DNA of 64,000 nt from assembly GCA_017477425.1 (NCBI GenBank), contig JAFUVT010000014.1, positions 25,824 through 89,823 of the forward strand, read 5' to 3'. Made by a program: the position numbers and the translations under genes. Source of the stretch: Bacteroidales bacterium. Lineage in GTDB: Bacteria; Bacteroidota; Bacteroidia; Bacteroidales; F082. Positions 46,800 through 54,451 of this stretch are shown here, piece after piece (positions within the stretch are counted from its first letter, which is position 1; each line of letters begins with the position of its first letter). The notes beneath the pieces were generated by a model. The model was not told the DNA's origin and did not search any database. It saw only the letters and a list, made by a program, of their open reading frames with translations.

Positions 46800-47707
46800 A
46801 GACTCTCATCGTCATAGCAGGACCGACAGCCTCGGGCAAGACCGCCTTTTCCATCGAATTGGCCAAAGCCTTGAATACCGTCATCCTCTCCGCCGACAGC
46901 CGACAGTTCTACAAAGAGATGAGCATTGGTACCGCCGCCCCTACCGAAGAAGAACTGGCGCAAGCCAAGCATTACTTCGTGCACCACATCAGCATCGAAG
47001 ACAAATACGACGTGGCCGACTATGAGCGTGACGCCATACAACTCTTGGACGAGCTCTTCAAGACCCATGAAACCGTTATCATGACTGGTGGCTCTGGTCT
47101 CTTCAACGATGCGGTCTGCAACGGCATTGATGCCATGCCCGACACCACGCCAGAAATCCGCGAAAAAGTGCAGAAACTCTTTGACGAAGGCGGCCTAAAC
47201 GCTTTGCAAGACGAAGTCCGGAAGCTCGACCCCGAGTATTTTGCCATCGTCGACCAGCAAAATCCCCGTAGGCTGCAAAGAGCATTGGAGGTTTGCTACC
47301 AAACAGGCCAAACTTTCTCCTCCTTCCGCATCGGCAACGCCGTGAAGCGCGATTTCGACATCAAGAAATACGCGCTGCTTTGGGACCGCCAGGAACTCAT
47401 CGAGCGCATCGACAAGCGTGTTGACCTAATGATGGAACAAGGCCTGCTGGAAGAAGCCAAGGCACTCTATCCCAAACGGCATCTGAATGCCCTCAACACC
47501 GTGGGTTACAAGGAACTCTTCGCTTATTTCGATGGCCAATGCAGCCTTGAAGAAGCCATGGAGCAAATCAAAACCCACACACGGCAGTATGCCAAGCGGC
47601 AGATGACATGGCTAAGGAAAGACGCTAGTTATCAGTGGATAATGCAGGAAGACTTTGATAATATCTTATCAACCCTTCGGCAGGCGCTTGCATCACCTCG
47701 CCCATAG
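46796..47707 (+). CDS. miaA: tRNA dimethylallyltransferase
   Basis: A 303-residue enzyme that isopentenylates A37 of tRNAs reading UNN codons. The P-loop is GPTASGKTA, the substrate loop SADSRQFYKEMSIGTAAPT, and the KRQMTWLRKD segment binds tRNA. The last nine residues (RQALASPRP) extend beyond the usual end and lie in the 83-base overlap with the convergent BadF-type gene. Third gene of the clpC operon, starting by ATGA overlap with cca. Confidence 0.93.
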   Translation: MKTLIVIAGPTASGKTAFSIELAKALNTVILSADSRQFYKEMSIGTAAPTEEELAQAKHYFVHHISIEDKYDVADYERDAIQLLDELFKTHETVIMTGGSGLFNDAVCNGIDAMPDTTPEIREKVQKLFDEGGLNALQDEVRKLDPEYFAIVDQQNPRRLQRALEVCYQTGQTFSSFRIGNAVKRDFDIKKYALLWDRQELIERIDKRVDLMMEQGLLEEAKALYPKRHLNALNTVGYKELFAYFDGQCSLEEAMEQIKTHTRQYAKRQMTWLRKDASYQWIMQEDFDNILSTLRQALASPRP

Positions 47708-48476
47708 ACAGGCCATTCTCTTCCAAGCTTTCCTGCAACATATCCTTAAAATGGTAGGCTATCGAACCCACAAAGCTGATTTTCATCATTTTGCAGCCTT
47801 CGAAACGCAAGACAAAGGCCTCCACAAAAGCCTTGAAGCAACCCTTCACTAAGTCGTGGATGAAAGGATGGTCTTGATGCTCACCGGCGAACTTCGCGAA
47901 AGAGGCCAGATAACGCGAAGACTGAGGCTGATGATACACTTGATTGATGAAATCCTTCAACTCCAAATGATAGGCGGTTTCAAACGCAGCCTTAAGGTCA
48001 TCGGGCATGAAACCATAGTAATACGACCGCACCACTTCCCTGCCGATATGGCAACCGCTGCCTTCGTCACCAACGAGATAGCCCAAGGAAACCGCTTTTT
48101 CGATGATGGTTTCTCCATCGTAAACACATGAATTAGAGCCTGTTCCGAGAATGCAGGCAACACCTTTTTCATGGCCCAAGACGGCATGGCAAGCCGCCAT
48201 CAAGTCGTGGGTGACGTGGATTTCGACGTTTGGAAAACGATTTTGGAACACCTCTTTTATTAATTGGCAATTCCGTTCCGAGCCACAGCCTGTGCCATAA
48301 TAATGAATGGATTGGATTTCGTCGGGTAGAGACGCGCCGTGGCACGTCTCTACAAGGGTCTGGAAGTCGGAATAATTCGGGTTGAATCCTGCCGTCACGA
48401 AACGGCCTTTGACCTCATTTCCGCCCAAAAGAACCCATTCCATCTTGGTGGAGCCTGCATCGATAATGAGCTGCAT
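47625..48476 (-). CDS. BadF/BadG-type ATPase, probable N-acetylglucosamine kinase-like protein
   Basis: A 283-residue actin-fold kinase (ASKHA superfamily). Phosphate 1 is IIDAGSTKMEW (4-14), phosphate 2 is VACILGTGSNSCVYDG (about 112-127), and the conserved GDEGSGCHIGREVV follows. The family includes N-acetylglucosamine kinases, suggesting recycling of amino sugars from peptidoglycan or host glycans. That fits the GH3 hexosaminidase fusion elsewhere in the window. Residues 42-50 (VETCHGASL) are encoded by a palindromic repeat. Its 3' end overlaps miaA by 83 bases. Confidence 0.85.
   Translation of the reverse strand: MQLIIDAGSTKMEWVLLGGNEVKGRFVTAGFNPNYSDFQTLVETCHGASLPDEIQSIHYYGTGCGSERNCQLIKEVFQNRFPNVEIHVTHDLMAACHAVLGHEKGVACILGTGSNSCVYDGETIIEKAVSLGYLVGDEGSGCHIGREVVRSYYYGFMPDDLKAAFETAYHLELKDFINQVYHQPQSSRYLASFAKFAGEHQDHPFIHDLVKGCFKAFVEAFVLRFEGCKMMKISFVGSIAYHFKDMLQESLEENGLSMGEVMQAPAEGLIRYYQSLPALSTDN
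48326..48353. repeat. 28-base palindromic repeat inside the BadF-type kinase gene
   Basis: Read on the coding (minus) strand, GTAGAGACGTGCC pairs with GGCGCGTCTCTAC around a 2-base AC loop: a 13-bp stem with one T-G wobble. It encodes VETCHGASL in frame. GTAGAGACG...CGTCTCTAC palindromes are, from memory, dispersed repeats in Bacteroidota and cyanobacteria. Confidence 0.75.
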
Positions 48477-48492
48477 AGGTAATTATTTTGCG

Positions 48493-48500
48493 CAAAAATA
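48493..48500 (-). promoter_or_regulatory. -7 promoter element for the BadF-type kinase
   Basis: TATTTTTG on the minus strand, 16 bases before the ATG. Confidence 0.6.
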
Positions 48501-48531
48501 AAGAAAAGTGCGCAAAACCAAGAGTTTTTCT

Positions 48532-48539
48532 TAGTTTTG
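48532..48539 (+). promoter_or_regulatory. -7 promoter element for speA
   Basis: TAGTTTTG, 31 bases before the ATG. Confidence 0.6.
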
Positions 48540-48570
48540 CAGCCCAAAACACCGACAAATATTACAGAAA

Positions 48571-50457
48571 ATGAGAAAATGGCGCATTGAAGACTCCGAG
48601 GACCTTTACAACGTGAAAGGCTGGGGCGGCAATTATTTTTCCATCAACGAGAAAGGCCACATGGTGGTGACCCCAAAAGAAGGCTGTGCCTCGGTCGACC
48701 TTCCCGAACTGGTTGACGAGCTGTCACTTAGGGACGTGTCGGCACCTATGCTGATTCGTTTCCCCGACATCCTTGACGACCGCATCAACAAGATCGACTC
48801 CTGCTTCAAGGAAGCGGCCAAGGAATACGACTTCAAGGGACAGAACTTCGTAGTGATGCCTATTAAGGTGAACCAGATGCGTCCCGTCGTCGAAGAAATC
48901 GTGAGCCACGGCAAGAAATGCAACATCGGCCTCGAAGCGGGCTCGAAGCCTGAGCTTCACGCCATCATTGCGCTCGGCACCGACAACGACTCGCTCATTA
49001 TCTGCAACGGATACAAAGACGAGGAGTTTATCGAGTTGGCCTTACTCGCCCAAAAGATGGGCCGTAAGATCATCATCGTCATCGAGAAACTCAACGAGTT
49101 GAAGACCACGGCCAAGATCGCCAAACGGTTGAAAGTCACGCCTAATCTGGGTGTACGCATCAAGCTGGCCAGTTCGGGAGCGGGCAAATGGGAAGAGTCG
49201 GGCGGCGATGGCAGCAAATTCGGCCTCACCTCTTCCGAACTCCTCGAAGCCCTCGACTTCCTCGAGGACCACGACATGAAGGACTGCCTGAAACTCGTCC
49301 ACTACCACATCGGCAGCCAAGTGAGCAAAATCAAGAAAATCAACGTGGCTCTTCGCGAGGCGGCACAGTTCTACGTGCAGCTCTACAAGATGGGCTACCA
49401 TATCGAGTTCGTCGACATGGGTGGCGGCCTCGGCGTCGACTACGACGGCACCAGCTCCAGCAGCCCAAGCTCTGTCAACTACAGTATCCAGGAATACGCC
49501 AACAACGCCATCTACACCATCGTCGACGCCTGCGACAAGAACGAACTCCCCCACCCCAACGTCATCTGCGAGTCGGGTCGCGCCTTGACCGCACATCATT
49601 CGGTGCTGATTTTCGAGGTGCTCGAAAAGACCTCCTTGCCCGAATGGGACGACAACGAAGAGCCTGAGGAGAACGACCACGAACTCATCAAGGAACTTTA
49701 CGGATCGTGGGACGAGCTGACCAAGAGTTCATCGCTTGAGATTTGGCACGACGCCCAGGAAATTCGCGAGGAAGCCCTCAACCTGTTCAGCCTCGGCTTG
49801 CTCGACCTCAAGTCGAGAGCCAAGGTAGAACGCCTGTATTGGAGCATCGCCCGCGAGGTGAACCACATCGCTAACAGCTTGAAACGCGTACCCGAGGACT
49901 TCACCTCGCTACCCAAACTCTTGGCCGACAAATACTTCTGCAACTTCTCACTGTTCCAGTCGCTGCCCGACCTTTGGGCCATCGACCAGCTCTTCCCCAT
50001 CATCCCCATCCAGAGACTTGACGAGAACCCGACCCACCTCGCCACCTTGCAGGACATCACCTGCGACAGCGACGGCAAAATCACCAACTTCGTCGCCAAG
50101 TCAACGCAACACACCATACCGCTGCATTCGTTCAACGACAAGGAGCATTATTATATAGGTGTGTTCCTCGTGGGTGCCTATCAGGAAATCCTAGGCGACC
50201 TGCACAACCTGTTTGGCGACACCAACGCCGTGCACGTCTCGGTGGACGAAAAGAACTACTACATTGACCAAGTCATTGATGGCGAGACCGTCGCCGACGT
50301 GCTGGAATACGTACAATACAGCCCTAAGAAACTCGTCCGCACAGTGGAGACCTGGGTGACAAAGTGCGTCAAGGAAGGCAAGATCTCCGTCGAGGAAGGC
50401 AAGGAGTTCCTTTCCAACTATCGGTCGGGACTTTACGGTTATACCTACTTAGAATAA
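48571..50457 (+). CDS. speA: Biosynthetic arginine decarboxylase
   Basis: A 628-residue PLP enzyme converting arginine to agmatine, the first step of polyamine synthesis. The PLP-binding lysine is K99 in MPIKVNQ. Further signatures are GLEAGSKPEL, HYHIGSQVSKI, VDMGGGLGVDYDG and CESGRALTAHHS. Length and architecture match the SpeA alanine-racemase-fold type, not the acid-induced AdiA type. It is monocistronic and ends at a strong terminator. No agmatinase or agmatine deiminase gene is adjacent. Confidence 0.96.
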   Translation: MRKWRIEDSEDLYNVKGWGGNYFSINEKGHMVVTPKEGCASVDLPELVDELSLRDVSAPMLIRFPDILDDRINKIDSCFKEAAKEYDFKGQNFVVMPIKVNQMRPVVEEIVSHGKKCNIGLEAGSKPELHAIIALGTDNDSLIICNGYKDEEFIELALLAQKMGRKIIIVIEKLNELKTTAKIAKRLKVTPNLGVRIKLASSGAGKWEESGGDGSKFGLTSSELLEALDFLEDHDMKDCLKLVHYHIGSQVSKIKKINVALREAAQFYVQLYKMGYHIEFVDMGGGLGVDYDGTSSSSPSSVNYSIQEYANNAIYTIVDACDKNELPHPNVICESGRALTAHHSVLIFEVLEKTSLPEWDDNEEPEENDHELIKELYGSWDELTKSSSLEIWHDAQEIREEALNLFSLGLLDLKSRAKVERLYWSIAREVNHIANSLKRVPEDFTSLPKLLADKYFCNFSLFQSLPDLWAIDQLFPIIPIQRLDENPTHLATLQDITCDSDGKITNFVAKSTQHTIPLHSFNDKEHYYIGVFLVGAYQEILGDLHNLFGDTNAVHVSVDEKNYYIDQVIDGETVADVLEYVQYSPKKLVRTVETWVTKCVKEGKISVEEGKEFLSNYRSGLYGYTYLE

Positions 50458-50459
50458 GA

Positions 50460-50484
50460 AAAGGAGCCTTTCGGCTCCTTTTTT
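50460..50484. terminator. Bidirectional intrinsic terminator
   Basis: Stem AAAGGAGCC / GGCTCCTTT (9 bp, loop TTTC) with a trailing T-run, between convergent speA and the acyl-CoA ligase gene. Confidence 0.9.
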
Positions 50485-50487
50485 CAT

Positions 50488-52257
50488 TTAAGCGAACATC
50501 TTCTCAATCACCTCCTTATATTTGGTGTTAAGCACCTTGCGTTTGATCTTCAAGGTAGGCGTCAGGATGCCATTGCCCACGCTCCACTCGTCGGCCAACA
50601 GGATGTGCTTCTTGATCTTTTCGGTCTCGCCGAGACTTTTGTTCAGTGTGTTCACCTCGGCGGCAAACAGTTTCAAGACCTCGGGATGCTGAATCATCTC
50701 CTGCGGCGTGGTGAACTGAATCTTTTCCTTGGCGCACCACGACTTCAGGTAGCCGAAATCGGGAACAATGAGGGCGCCGGCAAACTTTTGGTTCTCGCCC
50801 ACCACCATGATCTGTTCAATGATGTTGGAGGCGCAGAACTTGGCTTCGATGACATCGGGGTTGATATACTTGCCGCCCGAAGTCTTGAAGAGGCTCTTGA
50901 TGCGGCCCGTGATGCGCAGGCGGTTGTATTGGTCGAGCTCGCCCATGTCGCCCGTATGGAACCAACCCTCCTCGTCGATGACCTCCTTGGTGAGTTCGGG
51001 ATGCTTGTAGTAACCCATCATCACGTTGTGGCCACGGCAGCAAATCTCGCCGTTTTCGGCAATCTTGACTTCCGTTCCAGGGAGCGGCTGCCCCACAAAG
51101 CCCACCTCACGACCGTGCGGATTGCGGTTGCTCACGGCGATGACAGGCGAGGTCTCGGTAAGGCCATAGCCTTCGAAGACCGGCATCTTGATGGCAGAGA
51201 AGAAACCAGCAATCTGCTGGGAGATGGCAGCGGCACCCGAGACGATGATGTCGAAGTTCTCGGCACCGATGTTCTCACGAATCTTGCTGTAGACCAATTT
51301 GTCGGCCAAGCCCAACTTCCAGTTATAGAAAAAGTTACGACTTGTGGCGTCAATCTTGTAACGCTCGCCGAGGCGCACAGCCCAGAAGAATATCGACTTC
51401 TTGATGCCCTTTTGCTTCTTGCCCGACTGGCAGATGGCGTCGTAGAAACGCTCCAAGACGCGTGGCACGGCGCACATCATCGTGGGATGGATGTCGCGCA
51501 TGTCGCTGGCAATGGTGCCCAGGCTTTCGGCATAGTAGATCGACATGCCACGGTACTGGTAGCAATAGTTCAGCGCGCGTTCGTAGGCATGGCACACAGG
51601 CAGGAAGCTGAAGGCCTTATTGGAATAGTCGCTGATGGTGTAATGGAAATTGGGGAACTGGTTCATCAGGTTGTGGTGCGAAAGCATCACGCCCTTGGGA
51701 GTTCCTGTGGTTCCGGAAGTATAGATAATGGTGGCGCATTCCATCTCGTCGACGGCAGCCTTGCGGGCCATCACCTCGTCGGGATGGGGATGGTCCTTGC
51801 CCAGTTGCAGCAGTTGGTCGAAATAGGGATACTTCTCGCGGTCCACCATGGTGTAGACCAGCTTCAGGTTAGGCGTATCGGGCAAGATGTTAGTCACCTT
51901 GTTCATCACGCTGAGGCCGTCGATGACGACCATCTTGGCATCGCAGTCGCTGAGGATATAACGATAGTCCTCCTCGCTGATGGTTGGATAGATCGGCACG
52001 GTGATGGCGCCAATCTGGCTGACGGCCATGTCGAGCATGTTCCATTCAGGCCGATTGCTCAGGATGATAGCCACCTTGTCGCCTTTCTCGATGCCCAACT
52101 CAATGAGCGCAAAGCTCAAGTAGTCGGTGTGTTCCTTATAAGATTGCGAACTGTAGTTCACCCATTGTCCGTTTTTCTTTCCCGCAAGAGCAACTTGCTG
52201 ATTGGGATACTTCTCGACATAATTATCGAGAAGGTCGAAGACTCTTTTAATTTCCAT
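50488..52257 (-). CDS. Long-chain fatty-acid-CoA ligase (FadD15-like)
   Basis: A 589-residue ANL-superfamily enzyme. The phosphate loop is IYTSGTTGTPKG, the adenine motif FEGYGLTETSP, the hinge HTGDMGELDQYNRLRITGRIKSLFKTSGGKYI, and the C-terminal catalytic lysine lies in LTPTLKIKRK. This is the eukaryotic-like/FadD15 type, longer than the ACP-linked ligase at 6.3-7.8 kb. It activates exogenous or recycled fatty acids as acyl-CoA. ATG at 52257 is used; the alternative is a TTG six bases upstream. Own promoter upstream. Confidence 0.92.
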   Translation of the reverse strand: MEIKRVFDLLDNYVEKYPNQQVALAGKKNGQWVNYSSQSYKEHTDYLSFALIELGIEKGDKVAIILSNRPEWNMLDMAVSQIGAITVPIYPTISEEDYRYILSDCDAKMVVIDGLSVMNKVTNILPDTPNLKLVYTMVDREKYPYFDQLLQLGKDHPHPDEVMARKAAVDEMECATIIYTSGTTGTPKGVMLSHHNLMNQFPNFHYTISDYSNKAFSFLPVCHAYERALNYCYQYRGMSIYYAESLGTIASDMRDIHPTMMCAVPRVLERFYDAICQSGKKQKGIKKSIFFWAVRLGERYKIDATSRNFFYNWKLGLADKLVYSKIRENIGAENFDIIVSGAAAISQQIAGFFSAIKMPVFEGYGLTETSPVIAVSNRNPHGREVGFVGQPLPGTEVKIAENGEICCRGHNVMMGYYKHPELTKEVIDEEGWFHTGDMGELDQYNRLRITGRIKSLFKTSGGKYINPDVIEAKFCASNIIEQIMVVGENQKFAGALIVPDFGYLKSWCAKEKIQFTTPQEMIQHPEVLKLFAAEVNTLNKSLGETEKIKKHILLADEWSVGNGILTPTLKIKRKVLNTKYKEVIEKMFA

Positions 52258-52286
52258 AACCAAAGAATTAGCTCGTTAACATGAGG

Positions 52287-52294
52287 CAAAAATA
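52287..52294 (-). promoter_or_regulatory. -7 promoter element for the long-chain acyl-CoA ligase
   Basis: TATTTTTG on the minus strand, 29 bases before the ATG at 52257. Confidence 0.6.
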
Positions 52295-52380
52295 TAAAAA
52301 ATCCATATTCAACCTATTTTTCATTAAGAAATAGGACAATTTTTCAACAAAACGAGCCATGGCAAGGCATCGCCGTTGCC

Positions 52381-53286
52381 TCAAATGCACAGGCATACCA
52401 GCGCAGCCAACACCATCAGCAGGGGGACGATCTTGCTGCGAATGTTTTGTTCCTTGAAGCCAAAGATGCCGTAGACGAACGAGACAAGCAGGCGCACGCC
52501 ATACAAGATAAGAGGTATGATAACAATCACCGCAGATTCCTGCTTCAGGCCGGTCAGGTAGATGACGTCGGCGATGGTGACGAAGACCGCCATGGCCGCG
52601 ATGCCCCAACGCCACTCGAAGGGTTGCTCCTTGCGTTTGGGATACCAAACAAGGAAAAACAGCAGCGCCATCATCAGGAAGTCATAAATGGTGTACCAGG
52701 CCTGGATCGTCGAAGGCGAGATGTTCTCCTTGCTGAGAAGGAACTTGTCGTAGACGCCGCTCAATGCCACCAAAATGGCGGAGGCCAGAAGCATATACAC
52801 CCATTTGTTGGACTTGAACTGGATGCCTTCCAGCTTACCGGAGCGGTTCATCAGATAGAACGACACGATGGCAAGCACTACGCCAATCCATTGCACCAAA
52901 GTCAGTTTCTCCTGGAAAATCAAGAAAAGGAGGATGACCGAGATGGCAGGCCGCAGCTGGTTAACGGGGCCCACCACGGTGATGGGCAGGTGCTTCATGG
53001 CCGAGTAGCTGAACATCCACGAGCACAGGATGATGGCCGTCTTGCCCATGATGAGCAGGTGCTGACGCGCCGTAATCGGCTCGATGAAAAGCCTTTGCAT
53101 GAAATCGCCCACAAACACATAGGGCTTAAAGTGCGACAGCAAAACGAAAGGCACAAACAACAACCCACTGATCATCGTGCTATAGAACAACACGGGGATG
53201 ATAGCGTTGCCGACAACGGTCTGTTTCTTGAAGATGTCGTAAAAGCCTAACAGGAAGGCCGAAATCAATGAGAGGACTACCCACAT
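52381..53286 (-). CDS. EamA/DMT-family transporter
   Basis: A 301-residue inner-membrane protein with ten hydrophobic helices in two EamA-like halves. The first half ends in VVGPVNQLRPAISVILLFLIFQEKLTLVQWIGVVLAIVSFYLM, the typical DMT helix-4/5 signature with a conserved E in FQEKLT. The second half ends in FGFKEQNIRSKIVPLLMVLAALVCL. Likely exports or imports a small metabolite. Substrate unknown. Confidence 0.87.
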   Translation of the reverse strand: MWVVLSLISAFLLGFYDIFKKQTVVGNAIIPVLFYSTMISGLLFVPFVLLSHFKPYVFVGDFMQRLFIEPITARQHLLIMGKTAIILCSWMFSYSAMKHLPITVVGPVNQLRPAISVILLFLIFQEKLTLVQWIGVVLAIVSFYLMNRSGKLEGIQFKSNKWVYMLLASAILVALSGVYDKFLLSKENISPSTIQAWYTIYDFLMMALLFFLVWYPKRKEQPFEWRWGIAAMAVFVTIADVIYLTGLKQESAVIVIIPLILYGVRLLVSFVYGIFGFKEQNIRSKIVPLLMVLAALVCLCI

Positions 53287-53307
53287 AATGATTTATTTTT
53301 TGCGCGG

Positions 53308-53315
53308 CAAAAATA
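53308..53315 (-). promoter_or_regulatory. -7 promoter element for the EamA transporter
   Basis: TATTTTTG on the minus strand, 22 bases before the ATG. Confidence 0.6.
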
Positions 53316-53341
53316 GGGATTTTATTTGAATTATGGATGTT

Positions 53342-53385
53342 GAATGCTGAATGGAGCAAAGCTCAGTTTGCTTCATTCAGCATTC
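53342..53385. terminator. Long hairpin across the EEP hydrolase stop codon
   Basis: GAATGCTGAATG-G-AGCAAA pairs with TTTGCT-T-CATTCAGCATTC: a 19-position stem with one G-T wobble and a 6-base loop. The stop codon of the EEP gene (53373-53375) lies in the stem. The flank is A/T-rich but without a clean T-run. It may be a terminator or an mRNA 3' stabiliser. Confidence 0.7.
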
Positions 53386-54431
53386 CTCACTAAATCAATA
53401 TACACCGGCAGGTGGTCGCTGAAGCCGCCGAAATAGCGCGGGCCGATGTAGGTGCGGAAGAGCTTTTTGCCGTGATAGGTCTCGTCGTCCTCAAACATAA
53501 AATCGGCGTGGAAGATCCTTGCGCTGCCTTCTTGGTAATGCAGCCCTTCCCTATCGTTCATCACCCCGTCGGTGACGATGATCTGGTCAAAGATCTGCCA
53601 GTCGGCCTGGTGCTTCAAGGTGCCCTCGAAGCCCAAGCCGTCGTTTTTGCCAAACAGGTTCCAGAGACAGCCCTCCTCCATCTCAGAAGGATGGCGCGCC
53701 CGTAGCACGTCGTAGACACTCGGGTCGGTGGGACAGTCGTTCAAGTCGCCCATCATGATGATTTTCGGCTGATAGCCTTCGGGCGCGGAGGCACAGATGG
53801 AATCCACCTTGGCTCGCAGAATCGAGGCCGAACACGAGCGTGAGCCCACCGTCTCCAACTCGCCGCTGTAGCGACTCGGCCAGTGGTTGACGAAGACGTG
53901 GAGGGTGTCGGCTATTGGGGTCGGCTCTTCCTTTACAATAAACTTCGCATAAAGGATGTCTCGCGAATGATACGCCGTGTCCTCAGGGTTGTAATACGGG
54001 AACACAGCGCTGCTCACCAGCATGAAATGGTCGAGCGAATACACGATGGCCGGGTCGATGCCGCGCTTGTCGGGACCTTCGTAGTGCACCCAACGGTAAT
54101 GGTGTTTCTTCAGCGGCGTCTGCTCGAAAATCGCGCTCAGCACGTATTCGTTCTCCACCTCGCACATGCCGAGGATGCCAATGGGATGGTTCTCCGACAT
54201 GGCGAGGATGGCCTTGTACATATTGTTGCGTTTCTTGTAGAAGCGGCTCTTCGTCCAATGTTGCATGCCATCCTCGGTGAAGGCATTATAGCTCTTCGTG
54301 CTGTCGACGAAAGGATCAAAGAAATTCTCCATGTTCCAAAAGGCTATGCGGACAGATTCCTGTTGCGCAAAAAACCTCTCCGGAATCGTCAAGAGCAGAC
54401 CCAACAATCCGAGAATGGCAAGTCTTTTCAT
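53373..54431 (-). CDS. Secreted endonuclease/exonuclease/phosphatase-family hydrolase
   Basis: A 352-residue protein with a signal peptide (ends RFFAQ, about 22). The EEP metal and catalytic motifs are in order: FWNMENFF (Asn), GMCEVENEYV (Glu), HWPSR (His/Asn pair), GDLND (Asp/Asn) and SDHLPVYID (Asp-His). Exported Bacteroidota members are probable nucleases or phosphodiesterases scavenging phosphate or nucleosides. It begins 20 bases after the subtilase stop and is probably cotranscribed with it. ATG at 54431 starts at the signal peptide. Confidence 0.87.
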   Translation of the reverse strand: MKRLAILGLLGLLLTIPERFFAQQESVRIAFWNMENFFDPFVDSTKSYNAFTEDGMQHWTKSRFYKKRNNMYKAILAMSENHPIGILGMCEVENEYVLSAIFEQTPLKKHHYRWVHYEGPDKRGIDPAIVYSLDHFMLVSSAVFPYYNPEDTAYHSRDILYAKFIVKEEPTPIADTLHVFVNHWPSRYSGELETVGSRSCSASILRAKVDSICASAPEGYQPKIIMMGDLNDCPTDPSVYDVLRARHPSEMEEGCLWNLFGKNDGLGFEGTLKHQADWQIFDQIIVTDGVMNDREGLHYQEGSARIFHADFMFEDDETYHGKKLFRTYIGPRYFGGFSDHLPVYIDLVRNAE

Positions 54432-54451
54432 CAAAGCGTGAACGTCACAAC

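Noticed and set aside
50605..52284. 559-codon open frame opposite the acyl-CoA ligase
   Set aside because: Same reason: shadow of a gene with all ANL motifs on the minus strand.
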